DNA of 64,000 nucleotides from Halobellus sp. Atlit-31R (GTDB lineage: Archaea; Halobacteriota; Halobacteria; Halobacteriales; Haloferacaceae): positions 310,001 through 374,000 of the forward strand of contig QPLR01000003.1 of the NCBI GenBank assembly GCA_003665935.1, in the 5' to 3' direction. Below are positions 8,867-16,934 of the stretch, one piece after another; positions within the stretch are counted from its first letter, which is position 1, and each line of letters starts with the position of its first letter. Both the position numbers and the translations under genes were made by a program. The notes beneath the pieces are model-generated. The model saw only the letters and a list, made by a program, of their open reading frames with translations, was not told where the DNA came from and did no database searches.

Positions 8867-9376
8867 TCAGAACAGCCCGAGGCCCCGACCGAAGTCGGCG
8901 ACGGTGTTGATCACGGCCCACTTCACGGCGTTGGTCGTGCCGATGCCGGAGAGTCTGATGTCGCCGTCGGCGACCGCGTTCCCGAAGACGACCGCGGGAT
9001 TCTCCGCGGTGAGCGTCCCGTTGAACGTCTGGCGGTCGGTGGACATCCGCAGCGTCGCGTCGGCGCGCTCGCCCTGTGTGAGTTCGGTCATCCGGAGTTG
9101 ACCGTCGAGCCGGAACGAGAACGTCGCGGTCGCCCCGTCCGCGTCGGTCACGACGAGATTCACCCGCTCGTTCTGCAACTGGTCGCCGGCGATGCCCAGA
9201 TCGACGCTCGTGATCGACTCGTTGTAGATGGCGACCATCCCCGAGAACTCCTCGAACGAGGTCTCGGCCCACTCGGGCTGGTCGGTCTGCGCGCCCGCGA
9301 GGCCGCTCGTCGCGACGAGGGCTGCCACGAGAACCGCGGTCCACCGGGTACGACGGCCGAATCGTCCAGTAGTCAT
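8867..9376 (-). CDS. Exported SCP2 (sterol carrier)-like protein
   Basis: 169 residues with a Sec-type signal peptide (RWTAVLVAALVATSGLAGA, cleavage near residue 29). The mature part has a pattern like SCP2 lipid-binding domains: an amphipathic strand, then ATLRMSTDRQTF followed by NPAVVFGNAVADGDIRLSG, which parallels the SCP2 'GxIxxxG' ending. It may bind a lipid outside the membrane. It sits between sufS and iscU on the same strand but has its own AT-rich promoter region. The SCP2 assignment is by eye only. Confidence 0.65.
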   Translation of the reverse strand: MTTGRFGRRTRWTAVLVAALVATSGLAGAQTDQPEWAETSFEEFSGMVAIYNESITSVDLGIAGDQLQNERVNLVVTDADGATATFSFRLDGQLRMTELTQGERADATLRMSTDRQTFNGTLTAENPAVVFGNAVADGDIRLSGIGTTNAVKWAVINTVADFGRGLGLF

Positions 9377-9394
9377 AGCCGTTGTACGGTGAGT

Positions 9395-9431
9395 TGTATG
9401 ATAAAGCAGCCACGAGGTGTGCTATCATACA
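9395..9431. promoter_or_regulatory. 9-bp inverted repeat around the promoter of the SCP2-like gene
   Basis: TGTATGATA (9395-9403) and its exact reverse complement TATCATACA (9423-9431) flank 19 bases. Read on the minus strand, the proximal arm overlaps a TATA-like CTTTATCATACA 20-30 bp before the ATG at 9376. This layout fits an operator, or a binding site for a dimeric regulator, that controls the exported protein separately from sufS. Confidence 0.45.
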
Positions 9432-9494
9432 TACGCAGGTACAGGAGAGGAGAGCGCAGCGGGGCGTCGACCCCGTAGACAGAGACTGACGGGC

Positions 9495-10772
9495 TCAGGC
9501 GAAGAGCTGTCGCGCGTCGTCGACGGCGTCGACGAGGGCATCGACCTCGTCTGTGGTGTTGTAGATGTAGAACGACGCCCGCGTCGACGCCGGCACGCCG
9601 AGCTTGTCGTGCAGCGGCTGCGTGCAGTGGTCGCCCGCGCGGATCGCGACGCCGTGGTCGTTGAGGATGCTTGAGAGGTCGTGCGCGTGGACGCCGTCGA
9701 GATTGAAGGCGACCAGACCGCCGCGCTCGTCGCCCGGCGGGCCGTAGATCTCGACGTCGTCGAACGCCGAGAGCTCGTCGTAGGCGTACTCGGCGAGCAG
9801 TTCCTCGTGGGCCTGCACGCGCTCCATACCGACGTCCTCGAGATAGTCGATCGCGGCGTGGAGCCCGATCCCCTGTGCGATGACGGGCGTCCCCGCCTCG
9901 AACTTCCAGGGGAGCTCTTCCCACGTCGAGTCCTCGTAGGTGACGCTCCGGATCATCTCGCCGCCGTAGAGATACGGCTGCATCTCCTCGAGGATGTGTT
10001 CTTTCCCGTAGAGCACGCCGATCCCCGTAGGTCCGAGCATCTTGTGCCCGGAGAACGCGAAGAAGTCGGCGTCGATCGCCTCGACGTCGACCGGGCGCGT
10101 CGGGACGGACTGTGCGCCGTCGACGAAGATGTACGCGTCGTGGTCGTGGGCCAGATCCGCGAGTTCGGCGACGGGCGTGACCGTCCCGAGCGTGTTCGAG
10201 ACGTGGACGACCGAGACCATCGCCGTCGAGTCGTCGATCAGCTCGGCGGCGTGGTCCATATCGAGCCGCCCCGCGTCGTCGACGCGGATGTACTCGACGG
10301 TGGCACCCGTCTTCTTGGCGATCTGCTGCCAGGTGACGAGCGACGCGTGGTGCTCCATCTCGGAGAGGACGACCGTGTCGCCCGGACCGAGCTCCGAGAG
10401 CCCCCACGCGTACGCGACGAGGTTCATCGACTCGGTGGTGTTCTTGGTGAAGACGACCTCCTCTCTGCCCGCCGCGCCGATGAACTCCGCGACGCGGTCG
10501 TGGGCGTTCTCGTACGCCACCGACGCCTCCTGGCTGAGGTGGTGGATGCCGCGGTGGACGTTCGAGTTGTAGCTGTAGTAGTAGTCGGCGATGCGATCGA
10601 CGACGGCCGTCGGCGTGTGGCTCGTCGCTGCGTTGTCGAGATAGACGAGCGGTCGCGTGTCGTCTGGGCCCTCACCCGGCGTTTCGATGTCGCCGCCGAC
10701 CTTCCGTTCGAGGATAGGGAAATCCTCGCGGATCGACGCGACGTCGACTGGATACTGTTCCTGCGTTCCCAT
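9495..10772 (-). CDS. sufS: Cysteine desulfurase SufS
   Basis: PLP enzyme that takes sulfur from cysteine and passes it to the scaffold for Fe-S cluster assembly. 425 residues. The PLP lysine is in FSGHKMLGPTG (about K244) and the persulfide cysteine is in RAGDHCTQPLHDKLG (about C383), the group II (SufS/CsdA) arrangement. Downstream on the same strand are the SCP2-like gene and iscU, so donor and scaffold are encoded together. The N-terminal start MGTQEQYPVDVASIREDFPI is family-like. Confidence 0.95.
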   Translation of the reverse strand: MGTQEQYPVDVASIREDFPILERKVGGDIETPGEGPDDTRPLVYLDNAATSHTPTAVVDRIADYYYSYNSNVHRGIHHLSQEASVAYENAHDRVAEFIGAAGREEVVFTKNTTESMNLVAYAWGLSELGPGDTVVLSEMEHHASLVTWQQIAKKTGATVEYIRVDDAGRLDMDHAAELIDDSTAMVSVVHVSNTLGTVTPVAELADLAHDHDAYIFVDGAQSVPTRPVDVEAIDADFFAFSGHKMLGPTGIGVLYGKEHILEEMQPYLYGGEMIRSVTYEDSTWEELPWKFEAGTPVIAQGIGLHAAIDYLEDVGMERVQAHEELLAEYAYDELSAFDDVEIYGPPGDERGGLVAFNLDGVHAHDLSSILNDHGVAIRAGDHCTQPLHDKLGVPASTRASFYIYNTTDEVDALVDAVDDARQLFA

Positions 10773-11078
10773 CGATATCAGGTAGGGACCCCAGCACTAA
10801 CACGGCTTCGGTCCACCCGGGTCGCGGCCGCCTCGAGGGTCGTATCGAGCACCGACCGAACGTCGTGTCCAGCGCCGACCGAGCGTCGCGTCGGACGGGT
10901 ACCGCCTCTCCGGAGATCGGCGGACGCCACCGGGCCACCGGGTGACCGCTCACGGCGCATCTATCTGCTTGCCCTTCGGTCTGTGGCCTCACGGAACGAC
11001 GAGTTCCGTGTGCGTCTAGCCGTCACCGGAATATCCGAACGAGAATATTTATTATCGTGTGTTCGCCGATTCGCCAGT
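10773..11078. other. Divergent intergenic region with imperfect 23-bp repeat and a TATA box
   Basis: About 300 bases between sufS and the small gene at 11079. Two imperfect 23-bp direct copies starting GTCGTRTC (about 10842-10887) are visible. TTTATTA at 11048-11054 is 25-31 bp before the ATG at 11079 and is its probable TATA box. No further gene is seen. Confidence 0.45.
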
Positions 11079-11282
11079 ATGACCGACGAGACTATCGAGA
11101 CCGTGCGGACCCTGCTCCGAGGGGCGCTCGAGAGCACCGACGACACCGAAGTCCACTTCAAACTGCGCACGGCGCTACAGCTCCTCGACGTACACGAGAA
11201 CGACATCGACCGACTCCAGGAGGCGGCCGAGAGCGACGAGGGTCTGCAGGAACGGCTCGACGACCTCGGCTACCTCGAGTGA
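11079..11282 (+). CDS. Small acidic haloarchaeal protein (67 aa), unknown function
   Basis: A 67-residue acidic, helical protein beginning MTDETIETVRTLLRGALES and ending DDLGYLE. It looks like one or two amphipathic helices (VHFKLRTALQLLDVHENDIDRL). The frame is open far upstream, but that part is antisense to sufS. The strong TATA box at 11048-11054 fixes a leaderless start at 11079. I do not recognise a family. Confidence 0.7.
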   Translation: MTDETIETVRTLLRGALESTDDTEVHFKLRTALQLLDVHENDIDRLQEAAESDEGLQERLDDLGYLE

Positions 11283-11346
11283 TCGCGTCGAAGCGGCTCG
11301 GAGATCGATCGCTGGCCGAGACTCGTCACAGCGCTCACAAAATCAG

Positions 11347-11360
11347 ATATATACATATAG
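11347..11360 (+). promoter_or_regulatory. TATA box of the PAS histidine kinase gene
   Basis: ATATATACATATAG is a very strong TATA element ending 16 bp before the ATG at 11376 and centred about 23 bp before it, so the mRNA is probably leaderless. Confidence 0.55.
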
Positions 11361-11375
11361 CCAGTAGCGTTCGGT

Positions 11376-13508
11376 ATGCACTCCACCGGGCCGGGGCAGC
11401 CGTACCGAGCCTACGTCGACGAGTCGCCAGTCGGAGTGTTCGTGGCCGACGCGACCGGCGCGTTCGTCGACGCGAATCCGACGGCCTGCGAGCTGGTGGG
11501 GTACGACCGCGAGGAACTCCTCTCGCTGTCTATCGCGGACGTGAGCAGTCAGCTCGACGGCCCGGAGCTGCCGTCGTCGTTCACCGAGATGGGGCAGACG
11601 GGACGCGCCCGCGGCGAGCACGCGCTCCTGCACGCGGACGGTCGGCAGGTCGACGTTCTACTGGACACGACATCACTCGGTGAGGACCGGTTCGTCGCGT
11701 ACGTGCAGGACATCTCCGAGCAGAAAGGGTACGAGCGGGATCTCGAGCGCTTCAAGACCTTCGTGGAGCTGTCGTCCGACATCGTCACTGTGCTGGGCGC
11801 GGACGGGCGGGTCAAGTACAACAGCCCGGCGATCGAGACGATTCTCGGCTACGAACAGGACGAGCTGAACGGTCAGGACCCGGTCGAGTACATCCACCCG
11901 GACGACCGCGAACGCGTGTCCGACCAACTGCACACGCTTTTGTCGACCGAGGGAGTGAGTCCGCGGGCGGAGTACCGCGTGCGAGACGTGGCCGGTGAGT
12001 GGGTCTGGATCGAAAGCTACGGGACGAACCGGCTCGACGACCCCCACGTCGAAGGCGTCGTCCTCAATCTGCGTGACGTCACCGAGCGCAAGGAGCGGGA
12101 GCGAACGCTCACACAGTACGGGCGTGCCGTCGAACAGGCGATGGACCTTCTGGCGGCAGTCGACACCCGGCACCGACTGCTGTTCGCCAACGAGCGCTAC
12201 CGGGACTTTCACGACGTGGCTGCGGCCGACGTCGGCGAGGTGACGTTACAAGAGGTCCTCGGCCCAGAGGAGTACGCCGAGATAGCGCCGCGACTCGACG
12301 CGGTCCTCCGGGGGGAGACACACGAGTACGAGATGTTCCGGACGGATCGGGTCGGCGAGCAACACGCTTTCGACATCCGGTATTCGCCGCTCAGATCCGC
12401 CTACGGCGACGTCGTCGGGATCGTCGCGACGATGCGGGACGTCACCGAGCGGAACGAACAGCGACGGCGGCTCAAACAGTACGAGTACGCAGTCGAGAGT
12501 ACGACGGACTGGATCGTCGCCGTCGACACCGAGCACCGGCTCCTCTTCGCGAACGACGGGTTCCGCGCGTTCTACGGATTCGACGGCGACGTTCGCGGGA
12601 CTCCGCTGTCTGCGGTGCTCGACGACGTTGTGCTCGACGACATCGTCCCGGAGATGGAGCGCGCGTTCGCCGGCGAGCGCGTGGAGTTCGAGCACCGGAC
12701 GGTCGCGAACGGGGTGCGGAAACCGGTCCGCACCACCGTGTTCCCGCTCAGAGACGACGACGACGAGATCCTCGGGATCGTCGCTTCGATCCGAGACACC
12801 AGCGAGCTGAAGACGCGCGAACGACAGCTGCGGGTGCTTGACCGCGTGCTCAGACACAATCTGAACAACAAGATGAACGTCGTCAGCGGCTACGCCGACG
12901 TGATCCGGCAGCGGTCGACGGACCCGTTCGTCTGCGAGTCGGTCGAGAAGATCCGCGCGAACAGCGAGCAGTTGACACGGATGGCGTCGAAGGAACGCGA
13001 CATCACCAAACTGCTGTCGGATCCGCCACCGAAGGACGTCCACGACCTCGTTGCGGTCGTCGAGCGGATCGCGTCGTCGGTGCAGGGTGACCACCCGGAG
13101 GCGACGATCGAGACCGACCTCCCCGCTCGGTCCGCGGAGGTCGTGGCCGGTGCCCTCGGGCGGGCGCTCGAAGAGCTCCTGATGAACGCGGTCGTGCACT
13201 CGGATCGAAGCCGGCCGGCGATCGGGGTGCGCGTCCGTCTCCGTGACGAGACGGTGGAGTTGCGTATTCGCGACGACGGTCCCGGCATCCCCGAGCAGGA
13301 GCGCGCGATCCTGACGGGCGAAGCGGAGATCGAACCGCTCCACCACGGAAGCGGACTCGGGTTGTGGCTCGTGAAACTCATCGCCGGGCGCGCCGACGCC
13401 GTCTTACAGTTCGACGACAACGAGCCGCGAGGAAGCGTCGTCACTGTCCGGTTCCCGCGGGCCGCTGAGACGGAGACGGAGACGGAGACGGAAGTGGAGA
13501 CGGAGTGA
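11376..13508 (+). CDS. Soluble multi-PAS sensor histidine kinase
   Basis: 710-residue cytoplasmic sensor kinase without membrane spans. Four PAS domains follow in series, at about 8-110, 128-245, 250-360 and 365-480; the third and fourth are similar to each other (both contain DTRHRLLFAN- or DTEHRLLFAN-type blocks). The H box is RVLRHNLNNKMNV (about residue 493), and the HATPase domain has N box EELLMNAVVH, G1 DDGPGIP and G2 GSGLGLWLVKL. The last 14 residues are a Thr-Glu dipeptide run encoded by a hexamer repeat. No response regulator is adjacent. Ligands are unknown. Confidence 0.9.
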   Translation: MHSTGPGQPYRAYVDESPVGVFVADATGAFVDANPTACELVGYDREELLSLSIADVSSQLDGPELPSSFTEMGQTGRARGEHALLHADGRQVDVLLDTTSLGEDRFVAYVQDISEQKGYERDLERFKTFVELSSDIVTVLGADGRVKYNSPAIETILGYEQDELNGQDPVEYIHPDDRERVSDQLHTLLSTEGVSPRAEYRVRDVAGEWVWIESYGTNRLDDPHVEGVVLNLRDVTERKERERTLTQYGRAVEQAMDLLAAVDTRHRLLFANERYRDFHDVAAADVGEVTLQEVLGPEEYAEIAPRLDAVLRGETHEYEMFRTDRVGEQHAFDIRYSPLRSAYGDVVGIVATMRDVTERNEQRRRLKQYEYAVESTTDWIVAVDTEHRLLFANDGFRAFYGFDGDVRGTPLSAVLDDVVLDDIVPEMERAFAGERVEFEHRTVANGVRKPVRTTVFPLRDDDDEILGIVASIRDTSELKTRERQLRVLDRVLRHNLNNKMNVVSGYADVIRQRSTDPFVCESVEKIRANSEQLTRMASKERDITKLLSDPPPKDVHDLVAVVERIASSVQGDHPEATIETDLPARSAEVVAGALGRALEELLMNAVVHSDRSRPAIGVRVRLRDETVELRIRDDGPGIPEQERAILTGEAEIEPLHHGSGLGLWLVKLIAGRADAVLQFDDNEPRGSVVTVRFPRAAETETETETEVETE

Positions 13509-13524
13509 CCGCCGTGACGGACTC

Positions 13525-13650
13525 TCCCGTCGGTGCGTCAGAGCCAGAGCAGTTGCGCGTGGAGCGTCCCGTCGGTGCGTCAGAGCCAGAGCAGTTGCGC
13601 GTGGAGCGTCCCGTCGGCGCGTCAGAGCCAGAGCAGTTGCGCGTGGAGCG
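13525..13650. repeat. Three tandem 42-bp copies of the 3' end of the DUF424 gene
   Basis: Units at 13525-13566, 13567-13608 and 13609-13650, with a partial fourth (8 bases). The first two are identical; the third differs at one base. On the minus strand each unit encodes DGTLHAQLLWL and a TGA stop in the same frame as the gene at 13622-13921, whose real stop is in the third unit. The other two copies lie past that stop, between the convergent kinase and DUF424 genes. Confidence 0.95.
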
Positions 13651-13921
13651 TCCCGTCGACGGCGAGCACGCGGTTCTCGTCGACGATCCCGGCGTCGACC
13701 GCGACGGAGACGGCCCGCTCGCCGACGATGTTGGCGACGCTCGCCCGGGTGAGGCTGTCGACGACGGCCGTCTCGTCGGCTTCGGTGGCTTCGTCGCCGC
13801 CGTAGAACGCCTCCGTGACGTCCAGCGAGATATCGCCCTCGGTGTAGGTCTCGCCCAGACACTCCGGATCGCAGACGGAGACAAGCAGTCCCTCCGGCGT
13901 CTGTCGTTCGCGGAGTAGCAT
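13622..13921 (-). CDS. DUF424 family protein
   Basis: 99-residue archaeal DUF424 protein of unknown function (start MLLRERQTPEGLLVSVCDPE, with conserved GETYTEGDISLDVTEAFYGG and RASVANIVGERAVSVA blocks). Its ATG shares one base with the stop of the TPR gene upstream (TGATG), so the two are translationally coupled. Its last 11 codons and stop have been duplicated twice in tandem just downstream. A much longer frame back to 14368 is antisense-like and out of frame with the TPR protein. Confidence 0.85.
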   Translation of the reverse strand: MLLRERQTPEGLLVSVCDPECLGETYTEGDISLDVTEAFYGGDEATEADETAVVDSLTRASVANIVGERAVSVAVDAGIVDENRVLAVDGTLHAQLLWL

Positions 13922-14670
13922 CACCGGTTCTGCTGCTGTCGTTGCAGCATCTCCTGTTCGCGTTCCTGCCGCAGTTCGTCGGCCTGCTGTTGGACCTGCT
14001 CGGCTTCCTCGTCCTGCCCGAGTTCGTCTAAGGCGGCCGCCTTCTCCTCGAGGACGTCGGCCGTGCGCATTCCGAGTCGGATGGCGTTGTCGAAGGCGTT
14101 GACTGCCTCCTCGTTCAGGCCGCGCTCGTGGAGGAAGAAGCCGCGGTTGTACCACGCCTGGGGGAAACGGGGATCGATCTCGACTGCGCGCTCGGCGTGG
14201 TGCAGCGCCGCTTCGACCTCTCCGGCGTTCCAGAGCGCGTACGCGAGGTTCGTCTCCGCGGAGGCCGCGTGCTCTGAGTCGTCGTCGATGCGGAGCGCCT
14301 CGCGGTAGGAGCCGATCGCCTCGTCCCACTCCTCCAGCTCGGCGTGCGCCGCGCCTTTGTTCACCCACGCCTCCTGGGCGGTGAGCGACTCCTCGTCGGC
14401 GAAGCGCGCCGCGCGCTCGAACGTCTCGGTCGCCTCCTCGAAGCGGTTGATCTGCATGTACGAGAGCCCGACGTCGACGAGCTGTTCGACGTCGACCTGG
14501 TCGGAGGCGATGTTCCGCCGGTCGAGTTCGTCCGTGACGACCCGGCTGTCCACCGGGTCGACCTTCGTGGGATCGACCTTCAGCTCCGGCGGATCGAGGG
14601 TGAACTCCTCGTAGTCCTCGTCGAACCCCTGGCCCGAAGAGAACTCGTGGTCTCGCTCGCCGTCTGTCAT
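13921..14670 (-). CDS. Tetratricopeptide repeat protein
   Basis: 249 residues. After an acidic, disordered N terminus (1-75) come about four to five TPR units, e.g. VGLSYMQINRFEEATETFER, AWVNKGAAHAELEEWDEAIG, LAYALWNAGEVEAALHHAER and AWYNRGFFLHERGLNEEAVN. A Gln/Glu-rich tail follows (QEREQEMLQRQQQNR). TPR domains act as protein-protein adaptors; the partner is unknown. The start at 14670 (MTDGERDHE) is preferred over an ATG at 14703, which would add eleven non-family residues. It is translationally coupled to the DUF424 gene. Confidence 0.85.
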   Translation of the reverse strand: MTDGERDHEFSSGQGFDEDYEEFTLDPPELKVDPTKVDPVDSRVVTDELDRRNIASDQVDVEQLVDVGLSYMQINRFEEATETFERAARFADEESLTAQEAWVNKGAAHAELEEWDEAIGSYREALRIDDDSEHAASAETNLAYALWNAGEVEAALHHAERAVEIDPRFPQAWYNRGFFLHERGLNEEAVNAFDNAIRLGMRTADVLEEKAAALDELGQDEEAEQVQQQADELRQEREQEMLQRQQQNR

Positions 14671-14759
14671 ACCGCGCGATTGGATGTGCGGACGGTTAAG
14701 CACTGCGTCACAGGGGTGTTTCCGGGCGGAGCTGCCGTCGTCGACGGACCGCGCCGGTC

Positions 14760-14822
14760 GGCCAGTCGCGTCGCTCGATCGGACGGTCGCGTCACCCGAT
14801 CCGCCAGTCGCGTCGCCCGCTC
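14760..14822. repeat. Three imperfect tandem 21-bp repeats at the uspA stop codon
   Basis: Units at 14760-14780, 14781-14801 and 14802-14822 share a core GTCGCGTC and begin GGCCAGTCG, GGACGGTCG or CGCCAGTCG. The last unit runs into the uspA stop (14821-14823). The region between the uspA end and the TPR gene start holds nothing else obvious. Confidence 0.8.
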
Positions 14823-15282
14823 AGTCCTCGCCGTGTTCGTCCACGACGAGAACGGGCACCTGCGTCTCGCGCAGCACCTTCTCGGCGACGCTCCCGAGCA
14901 ACGCCCGTGTGAGACCCGAGCGGCCGTGGCTCCCCATCACGACGAGGCCGATCTCGTTCTCGTCGACGAACTTCCGGATCGCCCGCGCGGGCTGGCCGGC
15001 GCGGACGTGTTCTTCGACTGTCAGCCCGCGTTCGGCGGCCGCGTCGGCGACGTGGCCCGTCGCCGTATCGGCGTCCGCGCGGACCTCCGGCATCTCGTCG
15101 AGGTGGCCCTGCCGGAGGCGATCGACCTGCTCGGTACCCAGCGAGTAGCTGGTGGCGTCGACGTCGATGACGTAGAGCGCGTGCAGCGTCGCGTCGTACT
15201 TCTCGGCGAGGTCGATCGCGTGCGCGACGGCGACCTCGGCGGTGTCGCTTCCGTCGGTCGGAACGAGGATGTGATCGTACAT
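14821..15282 (-). CDS. Universal stress protein (UspA family)
   Basis: 153-residue UspA domain protein with an ATP-binding signature: Asp in ILVPTDGSDT near the N terminus and GSHGRSGLTRALLGSV near the C terminus, matching G-x2-G-x9-G(S/T). Such proteins bind ATP and help cells survive stress. Its start abuts the stop of the sodium:solute symporter gene, which shares base 15282, so it is probably part of that operon. UspA proteins encoded next to transporters often regulate them; that role here is inference. Confidence 0.9.
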   Translation of the reverse strand: MYDHILVPTDGSDTAEVAVAHAIDLAEKYDATLHALYVIDVDATSYSLGTEQVDRLRQGHLDEMPEVRADADTATGHVADAAAERGLTVEEHVRAGQPARAIRKFVDENEIGLVVMGSHGRSGLTRALLGSVAEKVLRETQVPVLVVDEHGED

Positions 15283-16934
15283 CAGTCGTCGGCGGGGGTC
15301 TGGCCCCCGTCAGTGGCCGCAACGTCTTCTGCGCTCTCGGTGCGAGACATCGGTTTCGGGCTGTGACACTGGCGGACGAGCCGCTTCGTCGACTCCGGCG
15401 GCTCCTCGGTGAGCAGCGAGACGACGATGGTGATCGCGAAGACCAGCGGCGTGCCGACCAGCGCCGCGCCGATCGCCGGGACGACGTCCCCGAAGGCACC
15501 ACTGAACGGGAGGATGAGGTCGTTGACGACGGCGGCAATCCACAGCAGCAGGCCGACGCTCATCCCCGCGAGCGCACCGGCACGGTTGGTGTTCTCCCAC
15601 CACAGGCCGAGGAAGAACATCGGGAAGAGCACGATCGCCGCCAGCGAGAACGCTAGCGCGACGAGCTGTCCGATGAGCGCCGGCGGGTCCAGCGCGGTGA
15701 TCGTCACGATGATTCCGAGGAGCACGATGGTGCCCCGACCGACGAGCACCTGCTGTCGCTGGGTCGCGTCGGGGTTGACGATGTTGGTGTAGATGTCGTG
15801 AGAGACCGCCGACGACGCGGTGATGAACAGGCCCGCGGTCGTCGCGATGGCGGCTGCGATACCGCCGGCGGCGACGAGGCCGACGAACCAGGTCGGCAGG
15901 TTCGACAGCTGCGCCGCGAGCACGACGATGAGGTCGCCCTCGCCGCCGGACATACCGCCGGCGGCCGCGAACGTCGGGCCGTACTGGGAAGCGTCGTAGA
16001 GATCGACGCCGAAGGCCGCGAGCGCCGGCGCGCCCCAGTACAGCAGCATGATGAAGAACAGTCCCCAGACGGTGGAGTGGCGGGCGGTCCGCTCGTTCTC
16101 GACCGTGTAGAAGCGTACGAGGACGTGCGGCAAGCCGCAGGTCCCGAAGACAAGCGAGAACGCGGTCGCGATCCAGAGGAAGAACGAGGCGTTCACGAAG
16201 GGTTCGGAGAACTCGGTGTTGAGGTCGGCGATGAGCGCTCCGTACTCGATCTGCGGCAGGAACGTCGAGTAGCCGTTGACGATGCCGACGACGTAGACCG
16301 CAACCAGGAACGCGACGATCAGGATGACGTACTGGACGGCCATATTCTTCGTCGCGCCCATCATCCCCGAGAGGGTGAGATACGCGACCGTGATCGCCAT
16401 CATCACGACGACCATCGTGACGTAGTCGGTCCCGAAGACGTAGAGGCCGACCAGACCCATCCCGCGCGCCTGCCCGACGGAGTAGACGAAGCCGATGAGG
16501 ATCGTCGTCGCCGCGCCGAGAGCGCGCGCGGTGTCGGAGTTGAAGCGGTCCCCGACGAAGTCGGGGGCGGTGTACTTCCCGAAGCGACGCATCTGCGCCG
16601 CGAGGAAGATGAGGAGGACGAAGTAGCCCGCGGTCCAGCCGATGATGAACGCGAGGCCGTAGAAGCCCGACAGCGCCACCAGCCCAGCTAAGCCGAGGAA
16701 CGACGCCGCGGACATCCAGTTCGCGCCGATCGCCATCCCGTTCTCGATGTTCCCGATCGAGCGGCCGGCGACCCACATCCCCTCGGTGTCGGCGACTTTG
16801 AACAAGTAACCGACCACCAGGAACAGCGCCAGCATCGCGATGACCATCACGGCCGGGATCGGTTTGAACGAGATGTCGAGCGCCTCCGGCAGGAGATCAC
16901 CGGACTGCAGAGCGACGCCGAGAAGCGAACTCAT
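15282..16934 (-). CDS. Sodium:solute symporter family protein (probable acetate transporter, large subunit)
   Basis: 550-residue integral membrane protein of the SSS family with about 13 predicted helices. It has family features such as WVAGRSIGNIENGMAIGANWMSA, FVGDRFNSDTARALGAAT and HDIYTNIVNPDATQRQQ. Together with the small DUF4212 subunit encoded just upstream (4-base overlap) it forms the two-gene symporter type often paired with acetyl-CoA synthetase, as it is here. Sodium-coupled uptake of acetate or another short monocarboxylate is therefore the best guess. The exact substrate is not shown by sequence. Confidence 0.9.
   Translation of the reverse strand: MSSLLGVALQSGDLLPEALDISFKPIPAVMVIAMLALFLVVGYLFKVADTEGMWVAGRSIGNIENGMAIGANWMSAASFLGLAGLVALSGFYGLAFIIGWTAGYFVLLIFLAAQMRRFGKYTAPDFVGDRFNSDTARALGAATTILIGFVYSVGQARGMGLVGLYVFGTDYVTMVVVMMAITVAYLTLSGMMGATKNMAVQYVILIVAFLVAVYVVGIVNGYSTFLPQIEYGALIADLNTEFSEPFVNASFFLWIATAFSLVFGTCGLPHVLVRFYTVENERTARHSTVWGLFFIMLLYWGAPALAAFGVDLYDASQYGPTFAAAGGMSGGEGDLIVVLAAQLSNLPTWFVGLVAAGGIAAAIATTAGLFITASSAVSHDIYTNIVNPDATQRQQVLVGRGTIVLLGIIVTITALDPPALIGQLVALAFSLAAIVLFPMFFLGLWWENTNRAGALAGMSVGLLLWIAAVVNDLILPFSGAFGDVVPAIGAALVGTPLVFAITIVVSLLTEEPPESTKRLVRQCHSPKPMSRTESAEDVAATDGGQTPADD

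Noticed and set aside
9681..11078. Long plus-strand frame leading into the 67-residue gene
   Set aside because: It is antisense to sufS. A strong TATA box fixes the real start at 11079, so only the last 67 codons are accepted.
13525..13650. Possible CRISPR array
   Set aside because: Units are head-to-tail without spacers and contain a gene's own 3' end; no cas genes are in the window.
14344..15366. 340-codon plus-strand frame
   Set aside because: Antisense to uspA and the TPR gene, with biased composition and no recognisable motif.
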